A DNA stretch of 64,000 nt from Vibrio maritimus (GTDB lineage Bacteria; Pseudomonadota; Gammaproteobacteria; Enterobacterales; Vibrionaceae): NCBI RefSeq assembly GCF_021441885.1, contig NZ_CP090438.1, positions 2,170,001-2,234,000 on the forward strand, written 5' to 3'. Shown one piece after another: positions 52,517 through 61,314 of this stretch. Position 1 is the first letter of the stretch, and each line of letters starts with the position of its first letter. The notes beneath the pieces are model-generated. The model was not told where the DNA came from. It saw only the letters and a program-made list of their open reading frames with translations, and ran no database searches. A program made the translations under genes and the position numbers.

Positions 52517-52852
52517 ATGATAGATTTCGACGTACTTCGTAGCTACATGGATAATGACGAGGACATCATCGCAGCCGTATTTATGGCGTTTATGGAAGAA
52601 CATGAGAATGGCGCGGAAAAAATTCAGTCACTCTACAACGAGCAAAACTGGAGTGAGCTATTCATCACTGCACATTCGCTCAAAGGCATTCTTGCTAGCT
52701 TTGGTGAAGGGAAAGCGGTAGAGAAACTAGAAGCGATTGAAGGAACGACTCGTAATGGTGAGGCACCTCAAGCCGACGATATTCAATTTGTTATTCAGGA
52801 ACTCGGCGTGATTAAAGGTCAGATTAACGAATACCTTGCCTCTATGGTTTGA
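52517..52852 (+). CDS. Stand-alone HPt phosphotransfer protein
   Basis: 111 residues forming a single HPt helical bundle; the phospho-acceptor His53 lies in FITAHSLKGILASFGE, matching the H-S-L-K-G consensus. It has no kinase or receiver of its own and would shuttle phosphate between the receiver of a hybrid kinase and a response regulator. Two hybrid kinases in this window (44928 and 10659) lack an HPt and could use it; the former is only 6 kb away in the same island. AAGGAC precedes the ATG. LuxU is the best known vibrio example of the class, but this is not clearly LuxU. Confidence 0.85.
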   Translation: MIDFDVLRSYMDNDEDIIAAVFMAFMEEHENGAEKIQSLYNEQNWSELFITAHSLKGILASFGEGKAVEKLEAIEGTTRNGEAPQADDIQFVIQELGVIKGQINEYLASMV

Positions 52853-52942
52853 TTCCTGTTTAGCTCTTCAACCATCAATAAACGCGATAAAGGCTGGAGC
52901 TTCGAGATTTTTGTGTCCAAGGTCTAGTAGTAGTGAGTTTTT

Positions 52943-53536
52943 ATGACCAAAACCGATTTTTTAGCACGCTTTCAGCTTCTTCAGACTAAGGATTATCACA
53001 AGGATACAAAACAAAGAACTGCAAGCGTCGATAGACGCTCACTTCGAGAGGCTAGTGTACTGATCGGCTTAGTTGAACGTGAGAGTAGACTTCACGTCAT
53101 ACTGACGAAACGAGCTAGCCACTTGAAGCACCATCCCGGTCAAATAAGCTTCCCTGGGGGAAAAGTCGAACCAACGGACGACAGCCCGGTCTTTACTGCT
53201 ATTCGTGAAACTGAAGAAGAGATCGGTGTATCTCACGAACACCTTTCGATCATTGGTAACCTTCCGAAACTGGTGACCGTTACTGCTTTTCACGTCACAC
53301 CCGTGCTAGCTTTTGTCGATGCAAATTACCGTCCTAAAATCGATACCAATGAAGTCGACTATCTTTTTGAGGTCCCTCTTGAGTTTTTAGCTTCTCCTGA
53401 AAATCTGTCTTCTGTTGCTTTTCATATTCAAGGTAAGCGCCATCGTGTTTTGTCTATACCTTATAAAGAACATTTTATTTGGGGTGTCACCGCTCAAATC
53501 ATCGAAAACTTACAAACTCAATTATTGTTAAACTAA
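52943..53536 (+). CDS. nudL: CoA pyrophosphatase-like Nudix hydrolase
   Basis: 197 residues. The UPF0035 signature that precedes the Nudix box in CoA-hydrolysing enzymes is present (LTKRASHLKHHPGQISFPGG), followed by the box core RETEEEIGV. Likely cleaves coenzyme A or its oxidised form to phosphopantetheine and 3',5'-ADP. E. coli has the order pabB-nudL-sdaA; here nudL is separated from pabB by the 8-kb signalling block and from sdaA by the serine transporter gene. No strong ribosome binding site is visible before the ATG. Confidence 0.85.
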   Translation: MTKTDFLARFQLLQTKDYHKDTKQRTASVDRRSLREASVLIGLVERESRLHVILTKRASHLKHHPGQISFPGGKVEPTDDSPVFTAIRETEEEIGVSHEHLSIIGNLPKLVTVTAFHVTPVLAFVDANYRPKIDTNEVDYLFEVPLEFLASPENLSSVAFHIQGKRHRVLSIPYKEHFIWGVTAQIIENLQTQLLLN

Positions 53537-53765
53537 TTACTCTAATTTCAGCCAAACGTTTGCCCTTCTTTCGCATTATTTTTTCTAATCCCTAAACACA
53601 ACTCAACTTATCAGTAGCACACAAAAAACGTGACTAAAATAACGAAAACATTCGTGCTACTTATATCCCCATCAAAATCATGACCTAGATCTAGTTTTTA
53701 CCTGCAATTTACGTGCAATATTGCCGCCGACTTATTTCCTGTTCCCAAAAAATGAGTATTAACCT

Positions 53766-55016
53766 ATGACTACCACAACTACTGCGGCAGCGAGCCGCTC
53801 TTCGTCTAAGTGGACCTACAAAGATTTCACTTGGGCCCTTTCTCTCTTCGGTACGGCTGTTGGTGCTGGCGTACTTTTCCTTCCAATCAAAGCAGGTGCT
53901 GGCGGTTTCTGGCCATTAGTTATCCTAGCCCTAATTGCAGCACCAATGACATGGTTTGCGCACAAGAGCTTAGCGCGTTTTGTTCTTTCTGCTAAAAACC
54001 CAAATGCGGATATCACGGACACTGTTGAAGAACATTTTGGTAAAGCGGGTGCAAACCTTATTACCTTCGCTTACTTTTTCGCTATTTATCCGATTGTTCT
54101 TATCTACGGTGTAGGTATCACAAACACAGTGGACTCATTCCTAGTCAACCAAATGGGCATGGAATCTATTCCTCGTTGGCTTCTATCTGGTTGTCTGATT
54201 GGTGCAATGACATGTGGCGTTGTGTTCGGTAAAGAGCTCATGCTAAAAGCGACGTCAGCGATGGTTTACCCATTGGTGTTCATCCTATTAGCACTGTCTG
54301 TATACCTGATTCCAGACTGGAACACCTCAATGATGAGTGTAAGCCCAGACTGGGGTTCAATGCCTGCTATTATCTGGCTTGCTATCCCTATCATCGTGTT
54401 CTCATTTAACCACAGCCCAATCATTTCTCAGTTCTCTAAAGAGCAACGTCGTGTTTACGGTGAGGAAGCAGTTAAGAAGACGGATATGATTACCGGCGGC
54501 GCGGCAATGATGCTGATGGGCTTTGTTATGTTCTTCGTATTCTCGGTAGTACTTTCTCTGTCTCCAGAGCAGCTTTCTATCGCTCAAGAACAAAACATCT
54601 CTGTACTGTCTTACCTTGCAAACGTTCACGAGTCTCCTCTTATCTCGATCCTAGGTCCTGTTGTTGCATTCGCTGCAATTACTTCAAGCTACTTCGGTCA
54701 CTTCCTTGGTGCTCACGAAGGTCTAGTTGGTCTTGGTAAATCACGCTCTAAAGCACCTATCGGTAAGATTGAGAAAGCGTCTCTAGTGTTCATCGTAGTG
54801 ACGACTTGGATCGTTGCGATCATCAACCCAAGCATCCTAGGTATGATTGAAACCATGGGCGCACCAATGATTGCTGCAATCCTATTCTTGATGCCTGTTT
54901 ACGCAATGAAGAAAGTACCAGCAATGGCGAAGTACAAAACTTCTGCACCTGTACAAATCTTTACAGCAATCTGTGGTGTTGCAGCGATTACTTCGGTAAT
55001 CTACGGCGCTTTTTAA
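53766..55016 (+). CDS. sdaC: Serine transporter, SdaC/HAAAP family
   Basis: 416-residue inner-membrane permease with about 11 spans, opening WTYKDFTWALSLFGTAVGAGVLFLPI, the characteristic first helix (GTAVGAGVLFLP) of the SdaC/TdcC/TnaB group. It takes up L-serine with protons and supplies the dehydratase encoded by the next gene. Neither the ATG nor its surroundings has a clear Shine-Dalgarno. A 5-codon frame (ATG at 53752) ends in an overlap with this start; I consider that probably accidental. A 229-bp upstream gap contains the promoter. Confidence 0.92.
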   Translation: MTTTTTAAASRSSSKWTYKDFTWALSLFGTAVGAGVLFLPIKAGAGGFWPLVILALIAAPMTWFAHKSLARFVLSAKNPNADITDTVEEHFGKAGANLITFAYFFAIYPIVLIYGVGITNTVDSFLVNQMGMESIPRWLLSGCLIGAMTCGVVFGKELMLKATSAMVYPLVFILLALSVYLIPDWNTSMMSVSPDWGSMPAIIWLAIPIIVFSFNHSPIISQFSKEQRRVYGEEAVKKTDMITGGAAMMLMGFVMFFVFSVVLSLSPEQLSIAQEQNISVLSYLANVHESPLISILGPVVAFAAITSSYFGHFLGAHEGLVGLGKSRSKAPIGKIEKASLVFIVVTTWIVAIINPSILGMIETMGAPMIAAILFLMPVYAMKKVPAMAKYKTSAPVQIFTAICGVAAITSVIYGAF

Positions 55017-55077
55017 TTGACGCTGTCAATTGAACATCTCGATTAAACCGTATCTCGATACACAATAACGATAATTT

Positions 55078-55104
55078 AAGCCCCTATCACGTTTAGGGGC
55101 TTTT
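55078..55104 (+). terminator. Intrinsic terminator between sdaC and sdaA
   Basis: AAGCCCCTA / TAGGGGCTT 9-bp stem, 7-nt loop and TTTTC at the end. It lies 61 bp after the sdaC stop and ends only 17 bp before the sdaA ATG, so sdaA can only be reached by read-through of this hairpin or from a promoter upstream of it. Confidence 0.8.
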
Positions 55105-55120
55105 CTAGAGGCAAATCAGT

Positions 55121-56482
55121 ATGATCAGTGTTTTTGATATCTACAAAATTGGTGTTGGTCCTTCAAGCTCACACACCGTTGGTCCGATGAAAGCTGGTAA
55201 AGAGTTCATCGACGACCTACGTACTATGGGTAAGCTAAGAGACATCACCAAGATCACTGTAGATGTTTATGGATCACTATCGCTGACAGGGAAAGGTCAC
55301 CACACAGATATTGCTATCATCATGGGCTTGGCAGGTAACTCGCCAGAGAAAGTCGACATCGACTCAATCCCAGGATTCATAGCTCGCGTTGAAGAAACTG
55401 AACGTCTACCCGTTGGCATGCATTGCCATACGGTTTCATTCCCGCGCGAAGGCGGAATGAACTTCCATACTACCAACTTGGAGCTGCACGAAAACGGCAT
55501 GCAGATCCACGCTTGGATCGACGAAGAGTTGGCTTACTCAAAAACTTACTACTCTATCGGTGGTGGTTTTATCGTTGACGAAGAGAACTTTGGAAAAGAA
55601 GAAATCTCTGCACTCAAAGCGCCTTATGAGTTTAATTCAGCTGAAGAGCTCGTTAATCTATGTAAGGACAATGGCCTATCGATTAGTACACTTGTGATGG
55701 CAAATGAACACGCGATCCACTCAGATGAAGAGACGCGCACTTACTTTGCTAACATTTGGCGTACCATGCGTGAGTGTATGGAACGTGGTATGAACACTGA
55801 AGGTATTCTGCCAGGTCCACTGCGCGTACCGCGTCGTGCCGCAGCGCTTCGCCAGCAACTTATCACATCAGAGAAAACGACGACTGACCCAATGTCGGTT
55901 GTTGACTGGGTTAACATGTTTGCTTTCGCAGTAAACGAAGAAAATGCTGCAGGCGGTCGTGTTGTAACAGCACCAACTAATGGTGCGTGCGGAATTATCC
56001 CAGCAGTTCTTGCTTACTACGACAAGTTCATCCAAACCGTGACTGAGAAGGACTACATCCGCTTCTTCGCAGCGTCTGGTGCGATTGGTGGACTGTACAA
56101 GCAAAATGCGTCTATCTCTGGCGCTGAAGTCGGCTGCCAAGGTGAAGTTGGTGTTGCATGTTCTATGGCTGCTGCTGGTCTTGCTGAGCTTATGGGCGGT
56201 AGCCCAGAGCAGGTGTGTATGGCGGCTGAAATCGCAATGGAACATAACCTAGGCTTGACGTGTGACCCAGTTGCTGGTCAGGTACAGGTACCATGCATCG
56301 AACGTAACGGCATTGCTGCAGTAAAAGCGATCAATTCAACTCGCATGGCACTACGCCGAGCTTCGGCTCCTCGCGTATCTCTCGACAAAGTCATCGAAAC
56401 GATGCTTGAAACAGGCAAAGACATGAACGCTAAATACCGCGAAACTTCTCAAGGTGGTTTGGCAATTAAGGTCGTGTGCTAA
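55121..56482 (+). CDS. sdaA: L-serine ammonia-lyase (dehydratase), iron-sulfur type
   Basis: Deaminates L-serine to pyruvate and ammonia. 453 residues (E. coli SdaA 454). The beta domain starts MISVFDIYKIGVGPSSSHTVGPM; the alpha domain holds NGACGIIPAV, SGAEVGCQGEVGVACSMAAAG and TCDPVAGQVQVPCIERN, whose cysteines are candidate ligands of the [4Fe-4S] cluster. GAGG precedes the ATG. Together with sdaC it forms a serine uptake and degradation unit; an internal terminator suggests regulated or reduced expression of sdaA. A strong terminator follows. Confidence 0.95.
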   Translation: MISVFDIYKIGVGPSSSHTVGPMKAGKEFIDDLRTMGKLRDITKITVDVYGSLSLTGKGHHTDIAIIMGLAGNSPEKVDIDSIPGFIARVEETERLPVGMHCHTVSFPREGGMNFHTTNLELHENGMQIHAWIDEELAYSKTYYSIGGGFIVDEENFGKEEISALKAPYEFNSAEELVNLCKDNGLSISTLVMANEHAIHSDEETRTYFANIWRTMRECMERGMNTEGILPGPLRVPRRAAALRQQLITSEKTTTDPMSVVDWVNMFAFAVNEENAAGGRVVTAPTNGACGIIPAVLAYYDKFIQTVTEKDYIRFFAASGAIGGLYKQNASISGAEVGCQGEVGVACSMAAAGLAELMGGSPEQVCMAAEIAMEHNLGLTCDPVAGQVQVPCIERNGIAAVKAINSTRMALRRASAPRVSLDKVIETMLETGKDMNAKYRETSQGGLAIKVVC

Positions 56483-56502
56483 TCCTCGTTAGCATGCCTA
56501 TT

Positions 56503-56531
56503 AAAAACCGAAGCCAAGGCTTCGGTTTTTT
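56503..56531 (+). terminator. Intrinsic terminator of sdaA
   Basis: AACCGAAGCC-aa-GGCTTCGGTT stem with TTTTTTG after it, 20 bp past the sdaA stop. With an A-run before the stem it can also serve the convergent minus-strand glycosyltransferase gene. Confidence 0.9.
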
Positions 56532-56552
56532 GTTTTCTACACTTTTTGTTCT

Positions 56553-57686
56553 TTAAACAGTGAAAAATACGTTTGAATAGAACCCTATCGCAAAAAACGT
56601 TGAGAGCACCGCTCCTGCCAGCAAGGTGGGCATTCGAGCTCTAGGGTATTTGTCCAACAGCAGAATTATTGCAAGATAGGTAGGATACAAGCCAAAGATG
56701 TATCTAGGCATAGCGTTAACCCCTGATGAAAGAGGAATTAACAGATTGATAAGCATGAACACCGCTTCCGCGTATCGCTTTTTGGCAAATAGATATCCGT
56801 TAAGAGCAAACCCCATCAGCGATACGATGACGAGATAAAGTTTCGCACCACCTGTTTCCACGCCATAAACTAACCACTCAATAGGGTTGCTCACCACCCT
56901 ACCCCATGCAATCTGTATATGGCCAAATGCAAGGGCATCTCCCATATGGAAATGCAAGTACATCATATAGGTAAAGAAGCCTAGTGGAATGAGCCAGATA
57001 GCTCCAATGACCGACAGAGCGTTATCTTTTAGTCGATAAAAGCTACTTGCTCCGTACGCTTGTACACCGAATATCAGCACTGAAAACACTAACATCACAC
57101 CTAAATTACGAGTGATTGCGGCAACAAGACCTAACAGTCCTACTAACCACCAGTTTTGACGATAACACGCGATAAACACCCCGCTTATTAGAGCAATATA
57201 GAGTGGCTCTGAATATCCAGACAGAGCGTATACTCCGTATGGCGAGAAGCACATAAGCCAGACAGCGACTTCTTGCATCTCTTCACGAATAGAAAGCTGT
57301 TTAAGCGCCTTTAGAAAGACGACAATGCTAAATACAAACGTTAGATTTGAAACTAAGATCAATGCTAAGTTGGTATCTCCCACCAGCCAAGACATCCATT
57401 TTCCTAAATAGGGAGAGACAGGCATAAATGCCCAGTTGGCGGCATTGCCTCCTTTCATGTAAGTTGGCACTAACGCGTAGCCATCGTCTGCGATACGCTG
57501 AAACCACATACAATCAAAACGACAGATTTGCTTCCATAGATCAAGATTAGCGACCGTCTCTGGATTATATGCGTGGGTACCAATTAACCCCGTTCCATAT
57601 AACACGGCTCGGCTGACTAATACCGCTACAATAATCAGCATCCACTGCTGCTTGCTGATCGCAAGGCTAGGTTTATTGTTTTCCAT
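56553..57686 (-). CDS. PIG-V-like membrane glycosyltransferase
   Basis: 377 residues with about ten spans. The first periplasmic loop carries the acidic motif CRFDCMWFQRIADDGY, analogous to the D-x(2)-W/Y-x-I-A-x-x-G-Y signature of GPI mannosyltransferase PIG-V and related GT-C enzymes, followed by FMPVSPYLGKW. GT-C enzymes transfer a sugar from a lipid-linked donor outside the membrane. ATG 57686 is chosen over a frame reaching 57752 because it starts 4 bp after the preceding gene's stop. Probably uses the lipid-linked sugar made by the GtrB-like enzyme just upstream; the acceptor is unknown. Confidence 0.75.
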   Translation of the reverse strand: MENNKPSLAISKQQWMLIIVAVLVSRAVLYGTGLIGTHAYNPETVANLDLWKQICRFDCMWFQRIADDGYALVPTYMKGGNAANWAFMPVSPYLGKWMSWLVGDTNLALILVSNLTFVFSIVVFLKALKQLSIREEMQEVAVWLMCFSPYGVYALSGYSEPLYIALISGVFIACYRQNWWLVGLLGLVAAITRNLGVMLVFSVLIFGVQAYGASSFYRLKDNALSVIGAIWLIPLGFFTYMMYLHFHMGDALAFGHIQIAWGRVVSNPIEWLVYGVETGGAKLYLVIVSLMGFALNGYLFAKKRYAEAVFMLINLLIPLSSGVNAMPRYIFGLYPTYLAIILLLDKYPRARMPTLLAGAVLSTFFAIGFYSNVFFTV

Positions 57687-57690
57687 CTTA

Positions 57691-58683
57691 TTAGCCTGCC
57701 TTAGAGATTGTGTGCTGTGGTTGGGAAACTGATTGGTATCTTCCATATACACCCTCTACGAGATAGATGGGGCGCTGTTTAATTTCTCTATATATTCTGC
57801 TGACATACCCGCCGATTACACCAAGCGAAATAAGCTGTATTCCCCCCAAAAACAACACCACGCTGATCGTCGATGCGTAGCCGGGTGTCTTAATACCAAA
57901 GAACGTCGCCCCGATGATGATCTTCAACATGAAAAGAAACGCTAGACCCGATATACCGCAGCCAACAAAACCCCAAATGCGTAAAGGCCACGCGGTAAAA
58001 CTAAAAATACCGTCTACGGCAAAATTCCATAGCTTCCAGTAATTGAACTTAGTTTCACCCGCTGCACGCTCCGGCCGCTCAAATTCAACCCCTGTCGAAC
58101 GAAATGCCGTCCATGCTAATAGGCCTTTCATGAAACGATTACGCTCAGGAAGCTGACGAATAGCATCAATGACCGTTCTATCGATAAGACGAAAATCCCC
58201 TGCATTTTCTGGGATCTTAGTTTCAGCGGCGATCCAGTTAAAAAAGCGATAAAAGCCACCAGCAGTGATGCGCTTTACCCAAGTATCTTTGGAGCGATCC
58301 ACTCTTACGCCATACACGGTATCCCAGTCACCTGTCTGCCAAAGATTTAGAAACTTGAGAATAAGTTCAGGTGGGTCTTGCAGGTCCACATCCATGATCA
58401 CACACGCATCACCTTGAACATGATCCAGCCCTGCTGTCATTGCAGACTCTTTACCAAAGTTTCTGGCCAAATTGACTAGGCTCACTCGAGAATCAACCTC
58501 GATAACAGATTCGATAATTCGTTTCGTATCATCACTACTGCCATCATTAACAAAGACAATATCTAACTTATCTTTGATTGAATGAAGGCTCGTTTCTAAC
58601 GCATCCATAAAGGGCAATATCGACTCTTGCTCGTTATAAACGGGAACCAAAATCGACAACGTATAGTTATTTATATTTTTCAT
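57691..58683 (-). CDS. GtrB-like polyprenyl-phosphate glycosyltransferase (GT2)
   Basis: 330 residues: an N-terminal GT-A domain with LVPVYNEQESILPFM, FVNDGSSDDT and the DxD-type MDVDLQDPPEL, plus two C-terminal spans (about 230-320, including VVLFLGGIQLISLGVIGGYV). This matches GtrB/ArnC/DPM1-type enzymes that load a sugar onto undecaprenyl phosphate at the cytoplasmic face. The start overlaps the 199-residue gene by 4 bp. No gtrA flippase is next to it. Middle gene of a three-gene envelope-glycan module. Confidence 0.88.
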   Translation of the reverse strand: MKNINNYTLSILVPVYNEQESILPFMDALETSLHSIKDKLDIVFVNDGSSDDTKRIIESVIEVDSRVSLVNLARNFGKESAMTAGLDHVQGDACVIMDVDLQDPPELILKFLNLWQTGDWDTVYGVRVDRSKDTWVKRITAGGFYRFFNWIAAETKIPENAGDFRLIDRTVIDAIRQLPERNRFMKGLLAWTAFRSTGVEFERPERAAGETKFNYWKLWNFAVDGIFSFTAWPLRIWGFVGCGISGLAFLFMLKIIIGATFFGIKTPGYASTISVVLFLGGIQLISLGVIGGYVSRIYREIKQRPIYLVEGVYGRYQSVSQPQHTISKAG

Positions 58684-59279
58684 TGAGCCACCTCGGTTAT
58701 CGAAATTTGATTGACGTTAAGGCTTGCGGGAGTCTCAAACTGTATTTGGTGTAGTGAGGCCTCTATAGAATATTGCGATGCAGGAAGCGTTGCCTCCAAC
58801 GCATTGAGGTCATGCGGTAGCAACTTCACTTGCTTGTGACCATCGAGGGAGATATACACGGGCTCGGTTATAGAGTGCGTCAACGCTAACTTCACGCGAA
58901 TGGAATGAGTTGGAGCAGCCCCTAAATTAAAAAATACACTTCCTTTGTGTACTAACTCTCTGCCATGCTGGTCAGGTTTCACAGCCCATCCCTGTCGGCT
59001 TAGATAAGGTTGGTTTTCTGAGGTGTCGATGACACCAGAATCTGGCCAAAAGACGTGCGCATTGTCCTTCGCCCAATAGAGTGTTTGTTTATCTATATAA
59101 TAGGTTCGATAGGCAGTATTGACTTGCGGGTGCGCGGCTAAATATAGAACCCACAAATAGTACATCGATAATAGCGCAAGCAAGACGAATATCGCTAAAC
59201 GATAGACGCCTTTACTCGACACCTTTAGGTTGGTGTCTTCTTTAAGATCAAAACGTTGTGCAGACATGCTCAATAACAT
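58680..59279 (-). CDS. Single-span membrane protein of the glycosyltransferase module
   Basis: 199 residues: a short cytoplasmic N-terminus, one span (LAIFVLLALLSMYYLWVLYLAA, about 28-49) and a periplasmic domain of about 150 residues with beta-rich segments; no family recognised. It precedes the GtrB-like gene with a 4-bp overlap and is probably the first gene of the module. The ATG at 59279 lies in a perfect inverted repeat; ATG 59267 (MSAQRF) is an alternative. Neither has a good ribosome binding site. It may direct or assist sugar transfer outside the membrane, by context only. Confidence 0.65.
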   Translation of the reverse strand: MLLSMSAQRFDLKEDTNLKVSSKGVYRLAIFVLLALLSMYYLWVLYLAAHPQVNTAYRTYYIDKQTLYWAKDNAHVFWPDSGVIDTSENQPYLSRQGWAVKPDQHGRELVHKGSVFFNLGAAPTHSIRVKLALTHSITEPVYISLDGHKQVKLLPHDLNALEATLPASQYSIEASLHQIQFETPASLNVNQISITEVAQ

Positions 59280-59298
59280 TTGGTTACATATGTTATTG
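59271..59298. promoter_or_regulatory. Inverted repeat covering the start of the glycosyltransferase module
   Basis: CAATAACAT / ATGTTATTG, perfect 9-bp arms around a 10-bp loop. The right arm contains the upstream context and the left arm overlaps the ATG of the 199-residue gene (59279-59277). It may be an operator or an RNA hairpin hiding the start. The remaining 270 bp up to the chemoreceptor gene show no gene. Confidence 0.45.
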
Positions 59299-59569
59299 GT
59301 TTTACTCTTTGCCCACTATCGCTCTGTCAATAGAGAGTCAGAAACTGATTAAGTTTCGGTGACCTTCTTATAATCCACTCGCTACGATTCACGCTTGTTA
59401 TAACTTGGTAATAAAAGCCTGTACTGCAGTTTGGATGATTTCTCATAATTGGTTCAGTTTGCACAAAAAACCATGAGCTTTGCGAGGTTTTGCCACAAAA
59501 TCACTTCCCCGACACCCATTCATTAACTTAATATTCACCCTGTCAGCCCATACAATTAACAATATAATT

Positions 59570-61189
59570 ATGCGACTTACAATAACAAATAAACTCCTAC
59601 TCGCACTTATTCTGGTTTTTGGCACTGTGGTTATCATTTCCACAACCTATCAATACAACCAACAACGTGATCTTATTTACTCCGTCCTTAGTGAACAATT
59701 ACATGATAAAGCGAGCAATTATTTTGATAGCTTAAACATGATGATGATCACCGGCACCATGGCCCAAAAAGAGACGCTACGAAATAAAGCACTCGCCCAA
59801 GAGAATATTGAGAACGTTCGCGTCCTTCGCGGTGATGCGGTCAGTAAACTCTATGGTACAGGACTCGATAACCAAATAGCCGTCGATGATATCGACCGCC
59901 GCGCCCTAAACGGTGAAACCGTATTAGAACCGTTCAAAGCAGATTGGGGAAATGGTCTTGTTGTTGCACTCCCAATGAAAGCAAGCGCCGACTACCGTGG
60001 AACCAACTGTATCGCCTGCCATATGACAGAAGAGGGCGAGGTGCTTGGCGCAATTCGAATTGAATACAATCTTAGCCATGTGAATGGGATGGTGAATAAG
60101 CGCACGGCGATTGCCGTCGCTATCATGGCGGCGATCGCGTTCCTTGGTTACCTGTCGACCATTTTTATCGCACGTCGATTTATTGTTGGACCGGTTCAAA
60201 CAACATCAAAATTTATGACACGTGTGAGCGGCAGTAAAGACCTCTCTATCCGTTTATCACAAAAGCAAAATGACGAAGTGGGTGACTTAACCAACGATAT
60301 TAACGCTTTCTTGGATACGGTTTCAGAAAGCCTAATAAAGGTTCAAACCACTGCGCAGACGGTAAGCAGCAATGCCGACAAGTTGACGGACATCGCCGAG
60401 AACAACGAGTCCACCGCTAAGCGCCAGCTCGATGAAACCGCAGCCGTTGAGAGCAATATGCAAATGCTTAAGGAGCAGCAAGCCACGGTCAGTGATGCCA
60501 CGGAGAGAGCCTCTTTGTTGATGCAAGAAACCTGTGAGCTCACACGAGCCAGCAGTATTGAAGCAAAAGGCGCTAGCGACGATATTGAGCTACTAGTTCA
60601 AGACATCACGGAGGTATCCACCCATATCTCCGAGTTGAATGCCCAAACAGAGCAAGTATCTGCCATTCTCTCGACCATCAAAGGCATTGCCGATCAGACC
60701 AACCTACTCGCTCTCAATGCCGCCATTGAAGCAGCACGAGCAGGCGAACAGGGTCGTGGATTTGCTGTCGTTGCGGACGAAGTTCGATCACTGGCAAGTC
60801 GAACGACCGATGCCACTAATGACATAGAAGAGATCATTGCCAAGTTCCAACAAGGCAGCAGCTTCTCCGTTGAGGCGGTCAACAAAGTGTCAGATACTGC
60901 CCACCAACGCGCCGACGAAGTTCAAGCACTGGCGAGCAAAATGCAGACCGTCGTTTCACAAATAGAATCGACCACAGACCTTGCCAGCCAAGTTCAAGAA
61001 CAGATCCAGGCAAATCGACAGACCAGCGAAAGCGTCGGTGAAAAAACCGCCATCATCACTCAGCATGCGAATGAAACCTCAAGCAGCGCAACGCAGACAC
61101 ATCAAATCAGCATGGACTTACAACAGCTTTCTCATCAGTTGGAGACATTACTTAATCAATTTATGCTTAATAACCACAATAAAGGTTGA
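59570..61189 (+). CDS. Methyl-accepting chemotaxis protein with heme-c-type sensor domain
   Basis: 539 residues from ATG 59570; a longer frame from 59480 lacks support and the chosen start leads straight into the first span ([19 protein letters not shown]). The periplasmic sensor (about 35-180) contains GTNCIACHM, a CxxCH covalent heme motif (C147, C150, H151), as in Tll0287-like/DUF3365 sensors. A second span (about 178-200), a HAMP domain and a signalling domain with the hairpin tip [40 protein letters not shown] in part follow. It probably reports redox potential or a heme ligand to CheA. Confidence 0.9.
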   Translation: MRLTITNKLLLALILVFGTVVIISTTYQYNQQRDLIYSVLSEQLHDKASNYFDSLNMMMITGTMAQKETLRNKALAQENIENVRVLRGDAVSKLYGTGLDNQIAVDDIDRRALNGETVLEPFKADWGNGLVVALPMKASADYRGTNCIACHMTEEGEVLGAIRIEYNLSHVNGMVNKRTAIAVAIMAAIAFLGYLSTIFIARRFIVGPVQTTSKFMTRVSGSKDLSIRLSQKQNDEVGDLTNDINAFLDTVSESLIKVQTTAQTVSSNADKLTDIAENNESTAKRQLDETAAVESNMQMLKEQQATVSDATERASLLMQETCELTRASSIEAKGASDDIELLVQDITEVSTHISELNAQTEQVSAILSTIKGIADQTNLLALNAAIEAARAGEQGRGFAVVADEVRSLASRTTDATNDIEEIIAKFQQGSSFSVEAVNKVSDTAHQRADEVQALASKMQTVVSQIESTTDLASQVQEQIQANRQTSESVGEKTAIITQHANETSSSATQTHQISMDLQQLSHQLETLLNQFMLNNHNKG

Positions 61190-61239
61190 ACCATGAAAAT
61201 TGACAGGTAATATGTGCCTTTGAAAAGAAATTTAGTAGC

Positions 61240-61282
61240 AACCCAATGAGTTGACTAATTATTGGCCAATAATCATTGGGTT
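61240..61282 (+). terminator. Hairpin with nested palindrome in the asnS leader
   Basis: Perfect 10-bp stem AACCCAATGA / TCATTGGGTT enclosing a nested, overlapping palindrome ATTATTGGCCAATAAT. The two structures are mutually exclusive in part. A T-rich but interrupted tail (TTGTATTGTT) follows. It lies 50 bp after the chemoreceptor stop and 32 bp before asnS, so it may end the chemoreceptor transcript or act as an asnS leader element. Confidence 0.45.
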
Positions 61283-61314
61283 GTATTGTTACCTCCATGG
61301 AGAAGATTAATAAC

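Noticed and set aside
44928..52852. Integrated genomic island or prophage
   Set aside because: No integrase, tRNA target, direct repeats or phage genes found; content is regulatory. Base composition was not computed.
53752..53769. Five-codon upstream frame overlapping the sdaC start
   Set aside because: No ribosome binding site and no regulatory codon pattern; probably chance.
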